Shown here: positions 53,894-64,000 of the stretch, piece after piece
Position numbering within the stretch: position 1 is the first letter of the stretch
Layout of the letters: every line of letters begins with the position of its first letter
Assembly (NCBI RefSeq): GCF_005405925.1
Contig: NZ_BJHV01000001.1
Coordinates: 7,874,001 to 7,938,000, forward strand
Direction: 5' to 3'
From: Streptomyces antimycoticus
Lineage (GTDB): Bacteria > Actinomycetota > Actinomycetes > Streptomycetales > Streptomycetaceae
Length of the DNA stretch: 64,000 nucleotides
The notes under the pieces: generated by a model
What the model saw: only the letters and a program-made list of their open reading frames with translations
Database searches by the model: none
What the model was told of the DNA's origin: nothing
Program-made: the position numbers and the translations under genes

Positions 53894-55423
53894 ATGGCAC
53901 CGGCACCACCCGACCCGCGCCCGCTCCTCACCATGTCCGCGATCACCAAGTCCTTCCCCGGCGTACGGGCCCTGGACGGCGTCGACCTCGATGTCGAAGC
54001 GGGCGAGGTGCACTGTCTGCTCGGCCAGAACGGGGCGGGCAAGTCCACCCTGATCAAGGTGATCGCCGGGGCGCATCAGCCCGACAGCGGCGAGATCCTC
54101 TGGCGGGGCGCACCGGTCACCCTCAAGTCGCCCATCGCCGCCATGCGGCTGGGGATCGCCACCATCTACCAGGAACTCGACCTGGTGGAGGGGCTGTCCG
54201 TCGCCGAGAACGTCTTCCTCGGCCATGAGATGGCCACCGCCGGTTTCGTCCGCTCCCGTGCGGCCCGCACCGCCGCCGCCGCGCTCCTGGCCCGGCTCGG
54301 GCATCCCGAGATCGACCCGGGACGGCTGGTCGGGGAGCTGTCCGCGGCCGGGCAGCAGATCGTCTCGATGGCCCGCGCGCTCTCCCACGACGTCCAGCTC
54401 ATCGTGATGGACGAGCCGTCCGCGGCCCTCGACCCCGACGAGGTCGACAACCTCTTCCGCATTGTCGGCGATCTCACCGCCGCCGGGGTCGCCGTCGTGT
54501 ACATCTCGCACCGGCTGGAGGAGATCCGCCGGATCGGCGACCGGGTCACCGTGCTCAAGGACGGCCGCGCCGCGGCCCGCGGGCTGTCCGCCCGCACCAC
54601 CCCGACCCGTGAGGTGGTGGCCCTGATGACGGGCCGGGACGTGGAGTACGCGTTCCCGCGCCGCACCACGGCGCCTCCGGCCGCGAGCGCGGAGCCCGTG
54701 CTGCGGCTGGAGAACCTCGGCCGGGCGGGGGAGTTCGAACCGATCGACCTCGAGGTGGCGCCCGGCGAGATCGTCGGGCTCGCCGGGCTCGTCGGCTCCG
54801 GGCGGTCCGAGATCCTGGAGAGCGTCTACGGCGCCCGCCGTCCCACCTCGGGCCGGGTCCTGGTGGACGGCCGCGCGCTGCGCCCCGGCAGCGTGACCGC
54901 CGCCGTGCGCGCCGGGCTCGGGCTCGCCCCCGAGGAGCGCAAGGCGCAGGCGCTGCTGATGCTGGAGTCCGTCACCCGCAATGTCTCGGTCTCCTCGCTG
55001 CCCCGCTTCTCCCGCGCCGGGTGGGTGGACCGCGGCGCGGAGCGGGCGGCGGCCCGCCGGTGCGTACGCGACCTCTCGCTGCACCCCGACGACCCGGAGC
55101 GGCCGGTGCGCACCCTGTCCGGCGGCAATCAGCAAAAGGCCGTACTGGCCCGCTGGCTGCTGCGCGGCTGTCGGGTGCTGCTGCTGGACGAGCCGACGCG
55201 CGGGGTGGACGTCGGCGCCCGCGCCGAGTTGTACGCCGTGATCCGCCGACTCGCCGACGACGGCATGGCCGTCCTTCTCGTCTCCAGCGAACTGCCCGAA
55301 GTCCTGGGCCTCGCCGACCGGGTGCTGGTGCTCCGCGAGGGCCGCGTCGTCCATACGGCGCCCGCGCGGGAGCTGGACGAGCACCGCGTCCTCGATCTCG
55401 TCATGGAAGGGAGCCCGTCGTGA
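53894..55423 (+). CDS. Sugar ABC transporter ATP-binding protein (RbsA-type, two ATPase domains)
   Basis: 509 residues from ATG 53894. Domain 1 has Walker A GQNGAGKSTLIKVIAG, a degenerate signature LSAAGQQ and Walker B LIVMDEPSAALD. Domain 2 has the altered Walker A VGSGRSEIL, the signature LSGGNQQKAVLARWLLRG and Walker B LLLDEPTRGVDVG. This asymmetry is typical of ribose/galactose/inositol importers. It overlaps the permease by 4 bp (GTGA). Confidence 0.95.
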   Translation: MAPAPPDPRPLLTMSAITKSFPGVRALDGVDLDVEAGEVHCLLGQNGAGKSTLIKVIAGAHQPDSGEILWRGAPVTLKSPIAAMRLGIATIYQELDLVEGLSVAENVFLGHEMATAGFVRSRAARTAAAALLARLGHPEIDPGRLVGELSAAGQQIVSMARALSHDVQLIVMDEPSAALDPDEVDNLFRIVGDLTAAGVAVVYISHRLEEIRRIGDRVTVLKDGRAAARGLSARTTPTREVVALMTGRDVEYAFPRRTTAPPAASAEPVLRLENLGRAGEFEPIDLEVAPGEIVGLAGLVGSGRSEILESVYGARRPTSGRVLVDGRALRPGSVTAAVRAGLGLAPEERKAQALLMLESVTRNVSVSSLPRFSRAGWVDRGAERAAARRCVRDLSLHPDDPERPVRTLSGGNQQKAVLARWLLRGCRVLLLDEPTRGVDVGARAELYAVIRRLADDGMAVLLVSSELPEVLGLADRVLVLREGRVVHTAPARELDEHRVLDLVMEGSPS

Positions 55424-56496
55424 ACTCACCCGGGAGCACGCCGGCGTCCAGCCCCCCGGCCGACCCCGCCCCGGTGCCGGGCGCGGGCGCCACGCTGACG
55501 GCCGGCCCGGTTGGCAAACCGCCGGCCGGCCGCACCGGCACCGATCCGCTGAGCAGGCTGCGGCGCCTGGCCGACCTGCGCAACCTCTCCCTCGTCGGGG
55601 TGCTGGCGGTGCTGATCGCCGTCGGCGGCTTCACCAAGCCCGATGAGTTCCTCAGCACCGACAACCTCCAGCTCGTGCTCACCCAGGCATCCGTCATCGG
55701 CGTCGTCACCGTCGGTGTGACCTTCGTCATCACCAGCGGCGGCATCGATCTGTCGGTCGGCGCGATGGTCGCCCTCGCCTCGGTGTGGGCCACCACGATC
55801 GCCACCCAGGAGTACGGACTCGGCGGCATCCTGCTCTGCGCGGTCCTGGTGGGGCTCGGCTGCGGACTGGTCAACGGGGTGCTCATCGCGTACGGCGGGA
55901 TGGTCCCGTTCATCGCCACCCTCGCGATGCTCGCCTCCGCCCGCGGTCTCGCCCTGCAGATCAGCGACGGCAGGACCCAGGTCGTCACCGTCGACCCGGT
56001 CCTGGACCTCGGGCTCCCGGACTCCTACGTCCTCGGCATACCGCCGCTGGTGCTCATCTTCGCCGCCGTCACGGTCCTCGGCTGGCTGGTGCTCAACCGC
56101 ACCACCTTCGGCCGGCGCACCGTCGCCATCGGCGGCAACGCGGAGGCGGCCCGGCTCGCGGGCATCGACGTCAAACGCCAGCGGCTGATGCTGTATCTGC
56201 TCTCCGGGCTGTGCTGCGGTGTCGCCGCCTTCATGCTGGTCGTCCTCACCGGCTCCGGCCAGAACACCAACGGCAACCTGTACGAACTCGACGCCATCGC
56301 CGCCGCGATCATCGGCGGCACGCTGCTCAGCGGCGGCCGCGGCACCATCACCGGCTCCGTCCTCGGCGTCCTCGTCTTCACCACCATCACCAATCTGTTC
56401 GCCCTGAACAACCTTCAGAGCGATGTCCAGCAGATCGCCAAGGGCGCGATCATCGTCGCCGCCGTCCTGGTACAGAAGGGTCGTTCGACGCCATGA
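55420..56496 (+). CDS. Sugar ABC transporter permease (RbsC-type)
   Basis: 358 residues from GTG 55420, coupled to the ATPase gene. The Pro/Ala-rich N-terminus is followed by about nine to ten hydrophobic segments. ITSGGIDLSVGAMVALASVWA and ELDAIAAAIIGGTLLSGGRGTITGS are the BPD_transp_2 family landmarks. Its stop overlaps the next gene's ATG (ATGA). Confidence 0.94.
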   Translation: MNSPGSTPASSPPADPAPVPGAGATLTAGPVGKPPAGRTGTDPLSRLRRLADLRNLSLVGVLAVLIAVGGFTKPDEFLSTDNLQLVLTQASVIGVVTVGVTFVITSGGIDLSVGAMVALASVWATTIATQEYGLGGILLCAVLVGLGCGLVNGVLIAYGGMVPFIATLAMLASARGLALQISDGRTQVVTVDPVLDLGLPDSYVLGIPPLVLIFAAVTVLGWLVLNRTTFGRRTVAIGGNAEAARLAGIDVKRQRLMLYLLSGLCCGVAAFMLVVLTGSGQNTNGNLYELDAIAAAIIGGTLLSGGRGTITGSVLGVLVFTTITNLFALNNLQSDVQQIAKGAIIVAAVLVQKGRSTP

Positions 56497-57548
56497 GGTT
56501 CCCACAGAGCTCCTCCCCCACCAGCCGCAGAAACCTGCTCCTGGGCACCGCCGCGGCGGGCGCGATGTTCGCCGCCGGGTGTACCAGCAACGAGAACAAC
56601 GACAGCGACGAGAACAGCAAACAGGCCGCGAACACCGCCAATGACAAGCCCGGTAAGGCGGTCACCATCGGCTTCGCCGGGCCCCAGGCCGACCACGGCT
56701 GGCTCAACGCCATCAACGAGCAGGCCAAGCGGCGCGCCAAGGAGTACAAGGACGTCACGCTGGAGATCACCGAGGGCTCCAACGACACCGCCCAGCAGAT
56801 CGGGCAGATCGAGACCCTCATCAACAAGAAGGTCGACGTCCTGGTCATCCTGCCGGCCGACGGCAAGGCGCTGACCCAGGTCGGGCTCAAGGCGATGCGG
56901 GCGGGCATCCCGGTCGTCAACCTCGACCGCGTCTTCGCCTCGCCGCAGGCGTACCGCTGCTGGATCGGCGGCGACAACTACGGCATGGGCCTCAACGCCG
57001 GGCACTACATCGGCGAGCAGCTCAAGGACAAGAAGAACGCCAAGGTCATCGAGCTGGCCGGGATCGACAACCTGGAGCTGACCCGGCAGCGCACCGCGGG
57101 CTTCAACGACGCCCTGAAGAACTACCCGAACATCAAGAAGGTCGGCCGCCAGGCCGCCGAGTTCACCGTCGAGTCGGGCCAGTCGAAGATGGCCCAGCTC
57201 CTCCAGGCCCACTCCGACTTCGACGCCCTGTGGAACCACGACGACGACCAGGGCGTCGGCGCCGAGCGCGCCATCAAGCAGGCCGGGCGCGATGACTTCC
57301 TCATGGTCGGCGGCGCGGGCGCCAAGCACGCCATGGACGCCATCAAGGCCGACAACACCGTGCTGAAGGCCACCGTGCTCTACCCGCCGACCATGGCCGC
57401 CTCCGCCATCGACCTCGCCCGCGCGCTCGGCCAGGGCAAGGGCGTCGGTGGCCTCGCGGAGCTGGAGATCCCGGCCTCCCTCACCCTCTACTCCGCTGTC
57501 GTCACCAAGGACAACGTGGACGAATACCTCCCCACGGGATTCAGCTGA
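56493..57548 (+). CDS. Sugar ABC transporter substrate-binding lipoprotein (Tat-type signal)
   Basis: 351 residues from ATG 56493. The signal has a twin-arginine pair (SPTSRRNLLLGTAAAGA) leading to a lipobox FAAGC. The mature domain is a type I periplasmic-binding fold: VTIGFAGPQADHGWLNAINEQAK, QIETLINKKVDVLVILPADG, WIGGDNYGMGLNAGHYIGEQL, LWNHDDDQGVGAERAIKQAG. It resembles RbsB/inositol/rhizopine binders. A folded Tat export route for such a lipoprotein is notable but known in Streptomyces. Confidence 0.92.
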   Translation: MRFPQSSSPTSRRNLLLGTAAAGAMFAAGCTSNENNDSDENSKQAANTANDKPGKAVTIGFAGPQADHGWLNAINEQAKRRAKEYKDVTLEITEGSNDTAQQIGQIETLINKKVDVLVILPADGKALTQVGLKAMRAGIPVVNLDRVFASPQAYRCWIGGDNYGMGLNAGHYIGEQLKDKKNAKVIELAGIDNLELTRQRTAGFNDALKNYPNIKKVGRQAAEFTVESGQSKMAQLLQAHSDFDALWNHDDDQGVGAERAIKQAGRDDFLMVGGAGAKHAMDAIKADNTVLKATVLYPPTMAASAIDLARALGQGKGVGGLAELEIPASLTLYSAVVTKDNVDEYLPTGFS

Positions 57549-57608
57549 GCCCGCTGGAGGGCCAGACCCCCCACCTCGCGTCGGTTTGCGATCGTCAGAA
57601 GGAGTCCC

Positions 57609-58799
57609 ATGGAAAGTCCTGAAGCGAAGACGCTCGGCGTCGGCATGGTCGGTTACGCCTTCATGGGCGCCGCACACTCCCAGGGCTGGCGTACCGTCGG
57701 CCGTGTCTTCGACCTGCCCACGCGCCCCGTGATGTCCGCCATCTGCGGGCGCGACGCGGACGCCGTGCGGGCCGCCGCGGACCGGCACGGCTGGGCGGCG
57801 GCCGAGACCGACTGGCGGTCGATGATCGCCCGGGACGATGTGCAGCTCGTGGACGTCTGCACCCCCGGCGACAGCCATGCCGAGATCGCCATCGCGGCCC
57901 TGGAGGCGGGCAAGCACGTGCTGTGCGAGAAGCCGCTCGCCAACTCCGTGACCGAGGCGCAGGCCATGGTGGAGGCGGCGCGCCGGGCACGGGAGCGCGG
58001 ACAGGTGGCGATGGTCGGCTTCAACTACCGCCGCGCGCCCGCCATCGCGTACGCCCGCCGGATGGTGGCGCAGGGGCGGCTCGGCGTGCTGCGGCACGTA
58101 CGGGTCACCTATCTGCAGGACTGGATCGTCGACCCGGAGTTCCCCCTGGTGTGGCGGCTGCGGCGGGAGTACGCGGGCTCCGGGGCACTCGGCGACCTGG
58201 GCTCGCACATCGTCGACCTGGCGCAGTATCTGGCGGGGGAGCGGCTGATCGGCGTCTCGGCGCTGACCGAGACGTTCATCCGGGAGCGGCCGCTGCCCGC
58301 CGGTGCGGTGGCGGGGCTCGGCGGCTCCGGGGCGGGCGGGGCGGCCCGCGGACCGGTGACGGTCGATGACGCGGCGCTGTTCACCGGGCGGTTCGGCTCC
58401 GGCGCGGTGGCCTCGTTCGAGGCCAGCCGGTTCGCCGCGGGCCGTAAGAACTCGCTCAGGATCGAGCTCAACGGCGATCACGGCTCGCTCGCCTTCGATC
58501 TGGAACGGCTCAACGAGCTGTCCTTCCACGATCACACCGAGCCCGCCGCCGACTCCGGCTTCCGCCGGATCCTGGTGACCGAGCCCGAGCACCCCTACCT
58601 GGACGCGTGGTGGCCGCCGGGCCACGCCCTCGGCTACGAGCACACCTTCGTCCACCAGGCGCGGGACATGGTGCTCGCGGTCGCCGAGGGGACCGGACCT
58701 GAGCCGTCCTTCGAGGACGGCCTGCAGGTGCAGCGGGTGCTCGCCGCCGTCGAGGAGAGCGCGGAGAAGAACTGCGTCTACACCCCCGTACCCGTCTGA
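57609..58799 (+). CDS. Gfo/Idh/MocA family sugar oxidoreductase
   Basis: 396 residues, RBS AAGGAG. The N-terminal Rossmann fold [19 protein letters not shown] binds NAD(P), and the family EKP motif is [19 protein letters not shown]. The C-terminal domain has [20 protein letters not shown] [14 protein letters not shown], with the catalytic His. It probably oxidises the imported sugar or polyol, possibly at C3. It is followed, 14 bp later, by a TIM-barrel isomerase. Confidence 0.94.
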   Translation: MESPEAKTLGVGMVGYAFMGAAHSQGWRTVGRVFDLPTRPVMSAICGRDADAVRAAADRHGWAAAETDWRSMIARDDVQLVDVCTPGDSHAEIAIAALEAGKHVLCEKPLANSVTEAQAMVEAARRARERGQVAMVGFNYRRAPAIAYARRMVAQGRLGVLRHVRVTYLQDWIVDPEFPLVWRLRREYAGSGALGDLGSHIVDLAQYLAGERLIGVSALTETFIRERPLPAGAVAGLGGSGAGGAARGPVTVDDAALFTGRFGSGAVASFEASRFAAGRKNSLRIELNGDHGSLAFDLERLNELSFHDHTEPAADSGFRRILVTEPEHPYLDAWWPPGHALGYEHTFVHQARDMVLAVAEGTGPEPSFEDGLQVQRVLAAVEESAEKNCVYTPVPV

Positions 58800-58813
58800 G
58801 ACAGGAGGCCGGA

Positions 58814-59821
<1,008 letters not shown>

Positions 59822-59895
59822 CCCGGCCCGTCCGGCGATCGAGGACCCGCCCGAAGGGCCCCTGGGTGGGGGACCGCACACCGCGCCCCCACCCA

Positions 59896-59980
59896 GCTTT
59901 GTCCTGCCCGTGGATGAAGCAGGGGTTACTTTGCGTCAAAGGGGTTTCCGGACCGGACAAACACCGCTACGGTCCTTGAG
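59896..59980 (+). promoter_or_regulatory. Promoter region of PQQ dehydrogenase gene with ROK-gene-like motif
   Basis: GCTTTGTCCTGC (59896-59907) is identical to the element before the ROK gene, again with GACAA 60 bp downstream (59956) and CGCTACGGTCC. The rest of the 285-bp gap has no gene. Confidence 0.6.
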
Positions 59981-60106
59981 ATGTACCGGTCACATAGGGG
60001 CCCCTCGCCCCGGACCGGTCATCCCGGCGCGACGGCGCGCGCCTGTGCCAGTCACGGCGGCCTGACGGCCCGCCCGTACACCCCCCTCTTTCCACGGAGG
60101 ATCAGC

Positions 60107-62548
60107 GTGCACAGGAAAAGGCTTCGACTGCGCGGGCCCCTCGCGCTCGTCACGAGCGCCCTGCTCGTCGGCGCGGGGCTCGCGCTCACCGCTCCGCCGG
60201 CGGGCGCGGATCAACCGGCCCCGGCCGCCGAGGAGTTCCAGCAGGTCACCCTCGCCAAGGGCGAGCCCGAGATGGGCGAGCCGATGACCCTGGCGGTGCT
60301 CCCCGACCGTTCGGTGCTGCACACCTCCCGCGACGGCACCCTGCGGCTGACGGACGCGGGCGGCAACACCACGGTCGCGGGGAAGATCCCGGTCTACACC
60401 CACGACGAGGAAGGGCTCCAAGGCGTCGGCGTCGACCCGGGGTTCAGCGACAACCGCGCGATCTACCTGTACTACGCCCCGCCGCTGGACACCCCCGCCG
60501 GCGACGCGCCCGACAACGGCACCCCGGCGGACTTCGCCAAGTTCGACGGCCTCAACCGGCTGTCCCGATTCGTGCTGAAGACCGACGGCACCCTCGACCT
60601 GGCCAGCGAGAAGAAGGTGCTGGAGGTCCCCACCTCCCGCGGCATCTGCTGCCACGTCGGCGGTGACATCGACTTCGACGCACAGGGCAATCTGTACCTG
60701 TCCACCGGCGACGACACCAACCCGTTCGCCTCCGACGGCTACTCGCCCATCGACGAGCGGTCCGACCGCAACCCGGCCTACGACGCCCAGCGCTCGGCCG
60801 CCAACACCAACGACCTGCGCGGCAAGATCCTGCGCATCAAGGTCGCCGACGACGGCTCGTACACCGTCCCGGACGGCAACCTCTTCGCGCCGGGCACCGA
60901 CAAGACCCGGCCCGAGATCTACGCGATGGGCTTCCGTAACCCCTTCCGGCTGAGCGTCGACAAGCCCACCGGCACCGTCTACGTCGGCGACTACGGACCG
61001 GACGCGGGCGCCGCCGACCCGAAGCGCGGCCCCGGCGGGCAGGTGGAGTTCGCCCGGGTGACCAAGGCGGGCAACTTCGGCTGGCCGTACTGCACCGGCA
61101 AGAACGACGCCTACGTCGACTACGACTTCGCCACCGGCGCCTCCGGCTCCGCCTTCGACTGCGCCGCCCCGAAGAACACCTCCCCGCACAACACGGGCCT
61201 GACCGACCTGCCGCCCGCCCAGGAGGCGTGGATCCCCTACGACGGCGCTTCGGTGCCCGAGTTCGGCAACGGCTCTGAGTCCCCGATGGGCGGCCCGGTC
61301 TACCGTTACGACGCCTCGCTGGACTCCCCGGTGAAGTTCCCCGAGAGCTACGACGGGAACTTCTTCGCGGGCGAGTTCGGCCGCCGCTGGATCAAGCGGA
61401 TCGAGCAGGGCACCGACGGCACCGTCCAGAAGATCAACGATTTCCCGTGGTCCGGCACCCAAGTGATGGACATGGCCTTCGGCCCGGACGGCGCCCTGTA
61501 CGTCCTGGACTACGGCACCGGCTACTTCAACGGCGACGAGAACTCCGCCCTGTTCCGGATCGAGAACGCCACCGGCGGCCACGCCCCCATCGTCGAGGCG
61601 AGCGCCTCGGTGACCAGCGGCCAGGCCCCGCTGACCACCGAGTTCACCGCCAAGGCCACCGACGCCGACGGCGACCGGCTCAGCTACGCGTGGGACTTCG
61701 GAGACGGCGCCACCTCCACCGAGCAGAACCCCTCCCACACCTATGAGAAGAACGGCACCTACACCGCGACGGTGACCGCCACCGACCGCGGCGGGCTCAC
61801 CGGCACCGCCAGTGCCCATGTCACCGTCGGCAACACCGCACCGAAGGTGACCCTGGAACTGCCCGGTGACGGCCAGTTGTTCACCTTCGGCGACAAGGTG
61901 CCGTTCAAGGTGACCGTGACCGACCCCGAGGACGGCACGGTCGACTGCTCCAAGGTGAAGGTCACCCACATCCTCGGCCACGACAGCCACGGCCACCCGA
62001 TCACCTCGGCCAATGGCTGCGAGGGAACCCTCCAGACGTCCGCCGACAGCGAGCACGACCCCAACGCCAACATCTTCGGGGTCTTCGACGCCGAGTACAC
62101 CGACCAGGGCGCGGGCGGCCAGCCGCCGCTGACCACCCACGACCAGAACATCGTCCAGCCCAAGCACCGCCAGGCCGAGCACTACGGCGACTCCCAGGGC
62201 GTCGATGTGATCAACCACACCCCGGCCAACGGCGGCAAGACGGTCGGCAACATCGAGAACGGGGACTGGATCGCCTTTACCCCCTACCTGCTCGCCAATG
62301 CCAAGGACTTCACCGCACGCGTCTCCTCCGCGGGCGCCGGCGGCACGCTGGAGGTCCGCGCGGGATCCCCGACGGGCACGCTGCTCGGCAGCGCCACCGT
62401 GCCGGTGACCGGCGACTGGGAGACCTTCCAGGACGTCACGACGCCACTGCAGAACCCGCCGGCCGAGACCACCAAGCTCTACCTGGTGTTCACCGGCGGC
62501 GCGGGAGCGCTCTTCGACGTGGACGACTTCACCATCGGCACCGGCTGA
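60107..62548 (+). CDS. Secreted PQQ-dependent sugar dehydrogenase with PKD and CBM6-like domains
   Basis: 813 residues from GTG 60107 with GGAGG six bases upstream. A signal peptide (LRLRGPLALVTSALLVGAGLALTAPPAGA) precedes a GSDH beta-propeller: EEGLQGVGVDPGFSDNRAIYLYYAP, HVGGDIDFDAQGNLYLSTGDDTNP, LRGKILRIKV, YAMGFRNPFRLSVD. A PKD domain (YAWDFGDGATSTEQNPSHTYEKNGTY) follows, then a C-terminal domain with the CBM6 style ATVPVTGDWETFQDVTTPL and KLYLVFTGG. It is expected to oxidise sugars outside the cell. The cofactor is inferred from the family. Confidence 0.92.
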   Translation: MHRKRLRLRGPLALVTSALLVGAGLALTAPPAGADQPAPAAEEFQQVTLAKGEPEMGEPMTLAVLPDRSVLHTSRDGTLRLTDAGGNTTVAGKIPVYTHDEEGLQGVGVDPGFSDNRAIYLYYAPPLDTPAGDAPDNGTPADFAKFDGLNRLSRFVLKTDGTLDLASEKKVLEVPTSRGICCHVGGDIDFDAQGNLYLSTGDDTNPFASDGYSPIDERSDRNPAYDAQRSAANTNDLRGKILRIKVADDGSYTVPDGNLFAPGTDKTRPEIYAMGFRNPFRLSVDKPTGTVYVGDYGPDAGAADPKRGPGGQVEFARVTKAGNFGWPYCTGKNDAYVDYDFATGASGSAFDCAAPKNTSPHNTGLTDLPPAQEAWIPYDGASVPEFGNGSESPMGGPVYRYDASLDSPVKFPESYDGNFFAGEFGRRWIKRIEQGTDGTVQKINDFPWSGTQVMDMAFGPDGALYVLDYGTGYFNGDENSALFRIENATGGHAPIVEASASVTSGQAPLTTEFTAKATDADGDRLSYAWDFGDGATSTEQNPSHTYEKNGTYTATVTATDRGGLTGTASAHVTVGNTAPKVTLELPGDGQLFTFGDKVPFKVTVTDPEDGTVDCSKVKVTHILGHDSHGHPITSANGCEGTLQTSADSEHDPNANIFGVFDAEYTDQGAGGQPPLTTHDQNIVQPKHRQAEHYGDSQGVDVINHTPANGGKTVGNIENGDWIAFTPYLLANAKDFTARVSSAGAGGTLEVRAGSPTGTLLGSATVPVTGDWETFQDVTTPLQNPPAETTKLYLVFTGGAGALFDVDDFTIGTG

Positions 62549-62618
62549 CGACCGGCGCCGGGGGCGGCCGTCGGGCCGCCCCCGGCCCCGGGGTCCGGGA
62601 ACAAGGAGCCCCACGCTT

Positions 62619-64000
62619 ATGGACTCGCACCTTTCCCCCACACCGTCCGGACCGAGACGGCGTTTCCCTCTCCCGCGCGCTTCCCGCGCCTTTGGGACGA
62701 CCCGTACGGCCCGTGCGACGCGTACAACGGGTACGACCCGTGCCACCGGGCGGATCGCGGTCGTGGCGGCCGCACTCCTGCTCGCCGCCGTGGCCCTCCC
62801 CGCGGCGTCCGCCACGCCCTCGCCCGCGGCCGAAGACGACCGCGTCCTGGTCTTCTCCAAGACCGCGGGCTTCCGCCACGACTCCATTCCTGACGGCATC
62901 GCCGCCATCCAGGACCTCGGCGCCCAGGGCGGATTCGCCGTCGACGCCACCGAGGACCCGGCCGCCTTCAGCCCCGACAACCTCGCCCGCTACGACGCGG
63001 TGGTCTTCCTCTCCACCACCGGCGATGTCCTCGACGCCACCCAGCAGTCCGCCTTCGAGGGCTACATCCAGGCCGGTGGCGGCTACGTCGGTGTGCACGC
63101 CGCCGCCGACACCGAGTACGACTGGGCGTTCTACGGCGGCCTGGCCGGCGCGTACTTCCAGTCCCACCCCGCCATCCAGCCCGCCACCGTGGACGTGGAG
63201 GACCGCGCCCACCCCGCCACCGCGCACCTGGGCGCCACCTGGGACCGTACCGACGAGTGGTACAACTACCGCACCAACCCCCGCGAGCGGGCCCACGTCC
63301 TCGCCACCCTCGACGAGTCCTCCTACCAGGGCGGCTCGATGGGCGAGGACCACCCGATCGCGTGGTGCCAGGAGTACCAGGGCGGCCGCGCCTTCTACAC
63401 CGGCTTCGGCCATACCAAGGAGTCCTACGCCGACCCCGCCTTCCGCCGGCACCTGCTCGGCGGCATCCGCTACGCCACCGGTGCCGCGCACGCCGACTGC
63501 CGCCCCGAACAGGGCTACCAGAGCCTGTTCGACGGCAGTTCCACGGCGGGCTGGAAGCAGGCGGGCCCCGGCGCGTTCACCCTCGACCCGGCCACCGGGA
63601 CCCTGACCTCCACCGGCGGCATGGGCATGCTCTGGTACGAGGCGCGCGAGCTGCACGCGTACTCGCTCAAGCTGGACTGGAAGATGGCGGGCGACGACAA
63701 CTCCGGCGTCTTCGTGGGCTTCCCGCCCTCCGACGACCCCTGGTCGGCGGTCGACAACGGCTACGAGGTGCAGATCGACGCCACCGACACCCCCGATCAC
63801 ACCACCGGCTCGGTCTACGGCTTCCAGTCCGCCGACCTCGCCAAGCGGGACGCGGCGCTGAACCCGCCGGGGAGTGGAACACCTATGAGATCCGGGTCGA
63901 GGGCGAACGGCTGCGGATCTGGCTGAACGGCGTGCAGATCAACGACTTCACCAACCCCGACCCGGCGCGCAGCCTGCTCCAGGGCTACGTCGGCATCCAG
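62619..64000 (+). CDS. Secreted ThuA domain plus DUF1080 (3-keto-glycoside hydrolase-like) protein, frameshifted and cut by window edge
   Basis: A basic Thr/Arg-rich leader and signal (RIAVVAAALLLAAVALPAASA) are followed by a ThuA domain (RVLVFSKTAGFRHDSIPDGI; YDAVVFLSTTGDVLD; GGGYVGVHAAADTEYDW; GEDHPIAWCQEYQGGRAFYTGFGHT). From about residue 300 it is DUF1080-like: QSLFDGSSTAGWKQAG, LKLDWKMAGDDNSGVFVGFP, YEVQIDATD. Near 63866, a missing G in a GGGG run moves the frame to EWNTYEIRVEGERLRIWLNG, open to the window edge. DUF1080 proteins act on 3-keto-glycosides, fitting the oxidoreductase and dehydrogenase nearby. Confidence 0.88.

Noticed and set aside
59990..62980. Minus-strand open frame of 996 codons opposite the PQQ dehydrogenase gene
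   Set aside because: Shadow of a well-supported gene; its translation is low-complexity Val/Gly/Arg sequence with no family motif.

Overview
The window is about 72% GC, has dense short-gap operons, frequent GTG starts and overlapping start/stop codons, and carries typical actinomycete families: SpoIIE-type PP2C phosphatases, ROK and GntR regulators, an EAD1-domain protein, and many secreted hydrolases. It looks like chromosomal DNA of a Streptomyces or close relative. I see no rRNA, tRNA, CRISPR array, transposase or prophage module. All predicted products below come from reading motifs by eye; no database search was run.

Layout. 1-1450: TetX-like FAD monooxygenase (cut by the window edge) divergent from a TetR regulator, with five 15-bp-spaced palindromes between them. 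1530-3609: three secreted proteins (Fn3-like lipoprotein and two alginate-lyase-fold paralogues) behind a DasR-type palindrome. 3737-10234: GNAT, then a multi-sensor SpoIIE phosphatase coupled to a xylose/ribose-type ABC transporter. 10749-18021: AAA ATPase, methyltransferase, holin/phosphatase fusion, APC permease, second SpoIIE phosphatase. 18070-22142: SBF-like exporter, small membrane protein and methylisocitrate-lyase-like enzyme, divergent from an MHS-family symporter. 22310-29123: NTF2-like protein, XRE regulator, pterin dehydratase, photolyase, anti-sigma/sigma pair, S1 protease, aldo/keto reductase. 29212-32604: EAD1 plus degenerate CHAT protein, an unrecognised 226-aa protein, and an acyl-CoA synthetase. 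32789-36226: LysR, second SBF paralogue, methyltransferase, VOC protein. 36240-43471: sialidase, MerR, beta-lactamase-like hydrolase, SDR/MFS pair and its TetR. 43652-51816: formate module (FdhD, iron-sulfur protein, NuoEF-like subunit, catalytic subunit, oxalate/formate-type antiporter with a 40-aa partner, GntR). 51850-64000: membrane L7/L12-like protein, then a ROK-ABC-Gfo/Idh/MocA-TIM barrel-PQQ dehydrogenase-ThuA/DUF1080 sugar cluster running off the right edge.

How the genes work together. The clearest units are the formate oxidation operon with its transporter and GntR regulator, and the sugar cluster at the right end, which joins uptake, oxidation and secreted sugar-modifying enzymes. 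Repeated promoter motifs tie several units together: ATTG-NN-TACAGT at both formate promoters, TTGACCG-N-TCGTT at both SDR/MFS/TetR promoters, and GCTTTGTCCTGC with a GACAA element exactly 60 bp on at the ROK and PQQ-dehydrogenase promoters.

Caution on data quality. At least eight apparent one- or two-base indels, mostly missing G or C in G/C runs, break seven otherwise well-conserved genes. In each case one or two added bases restore a full reading frame. Sequencing or assembly error is the simplest reading, so these genes are annotated over their full span with the break noted.
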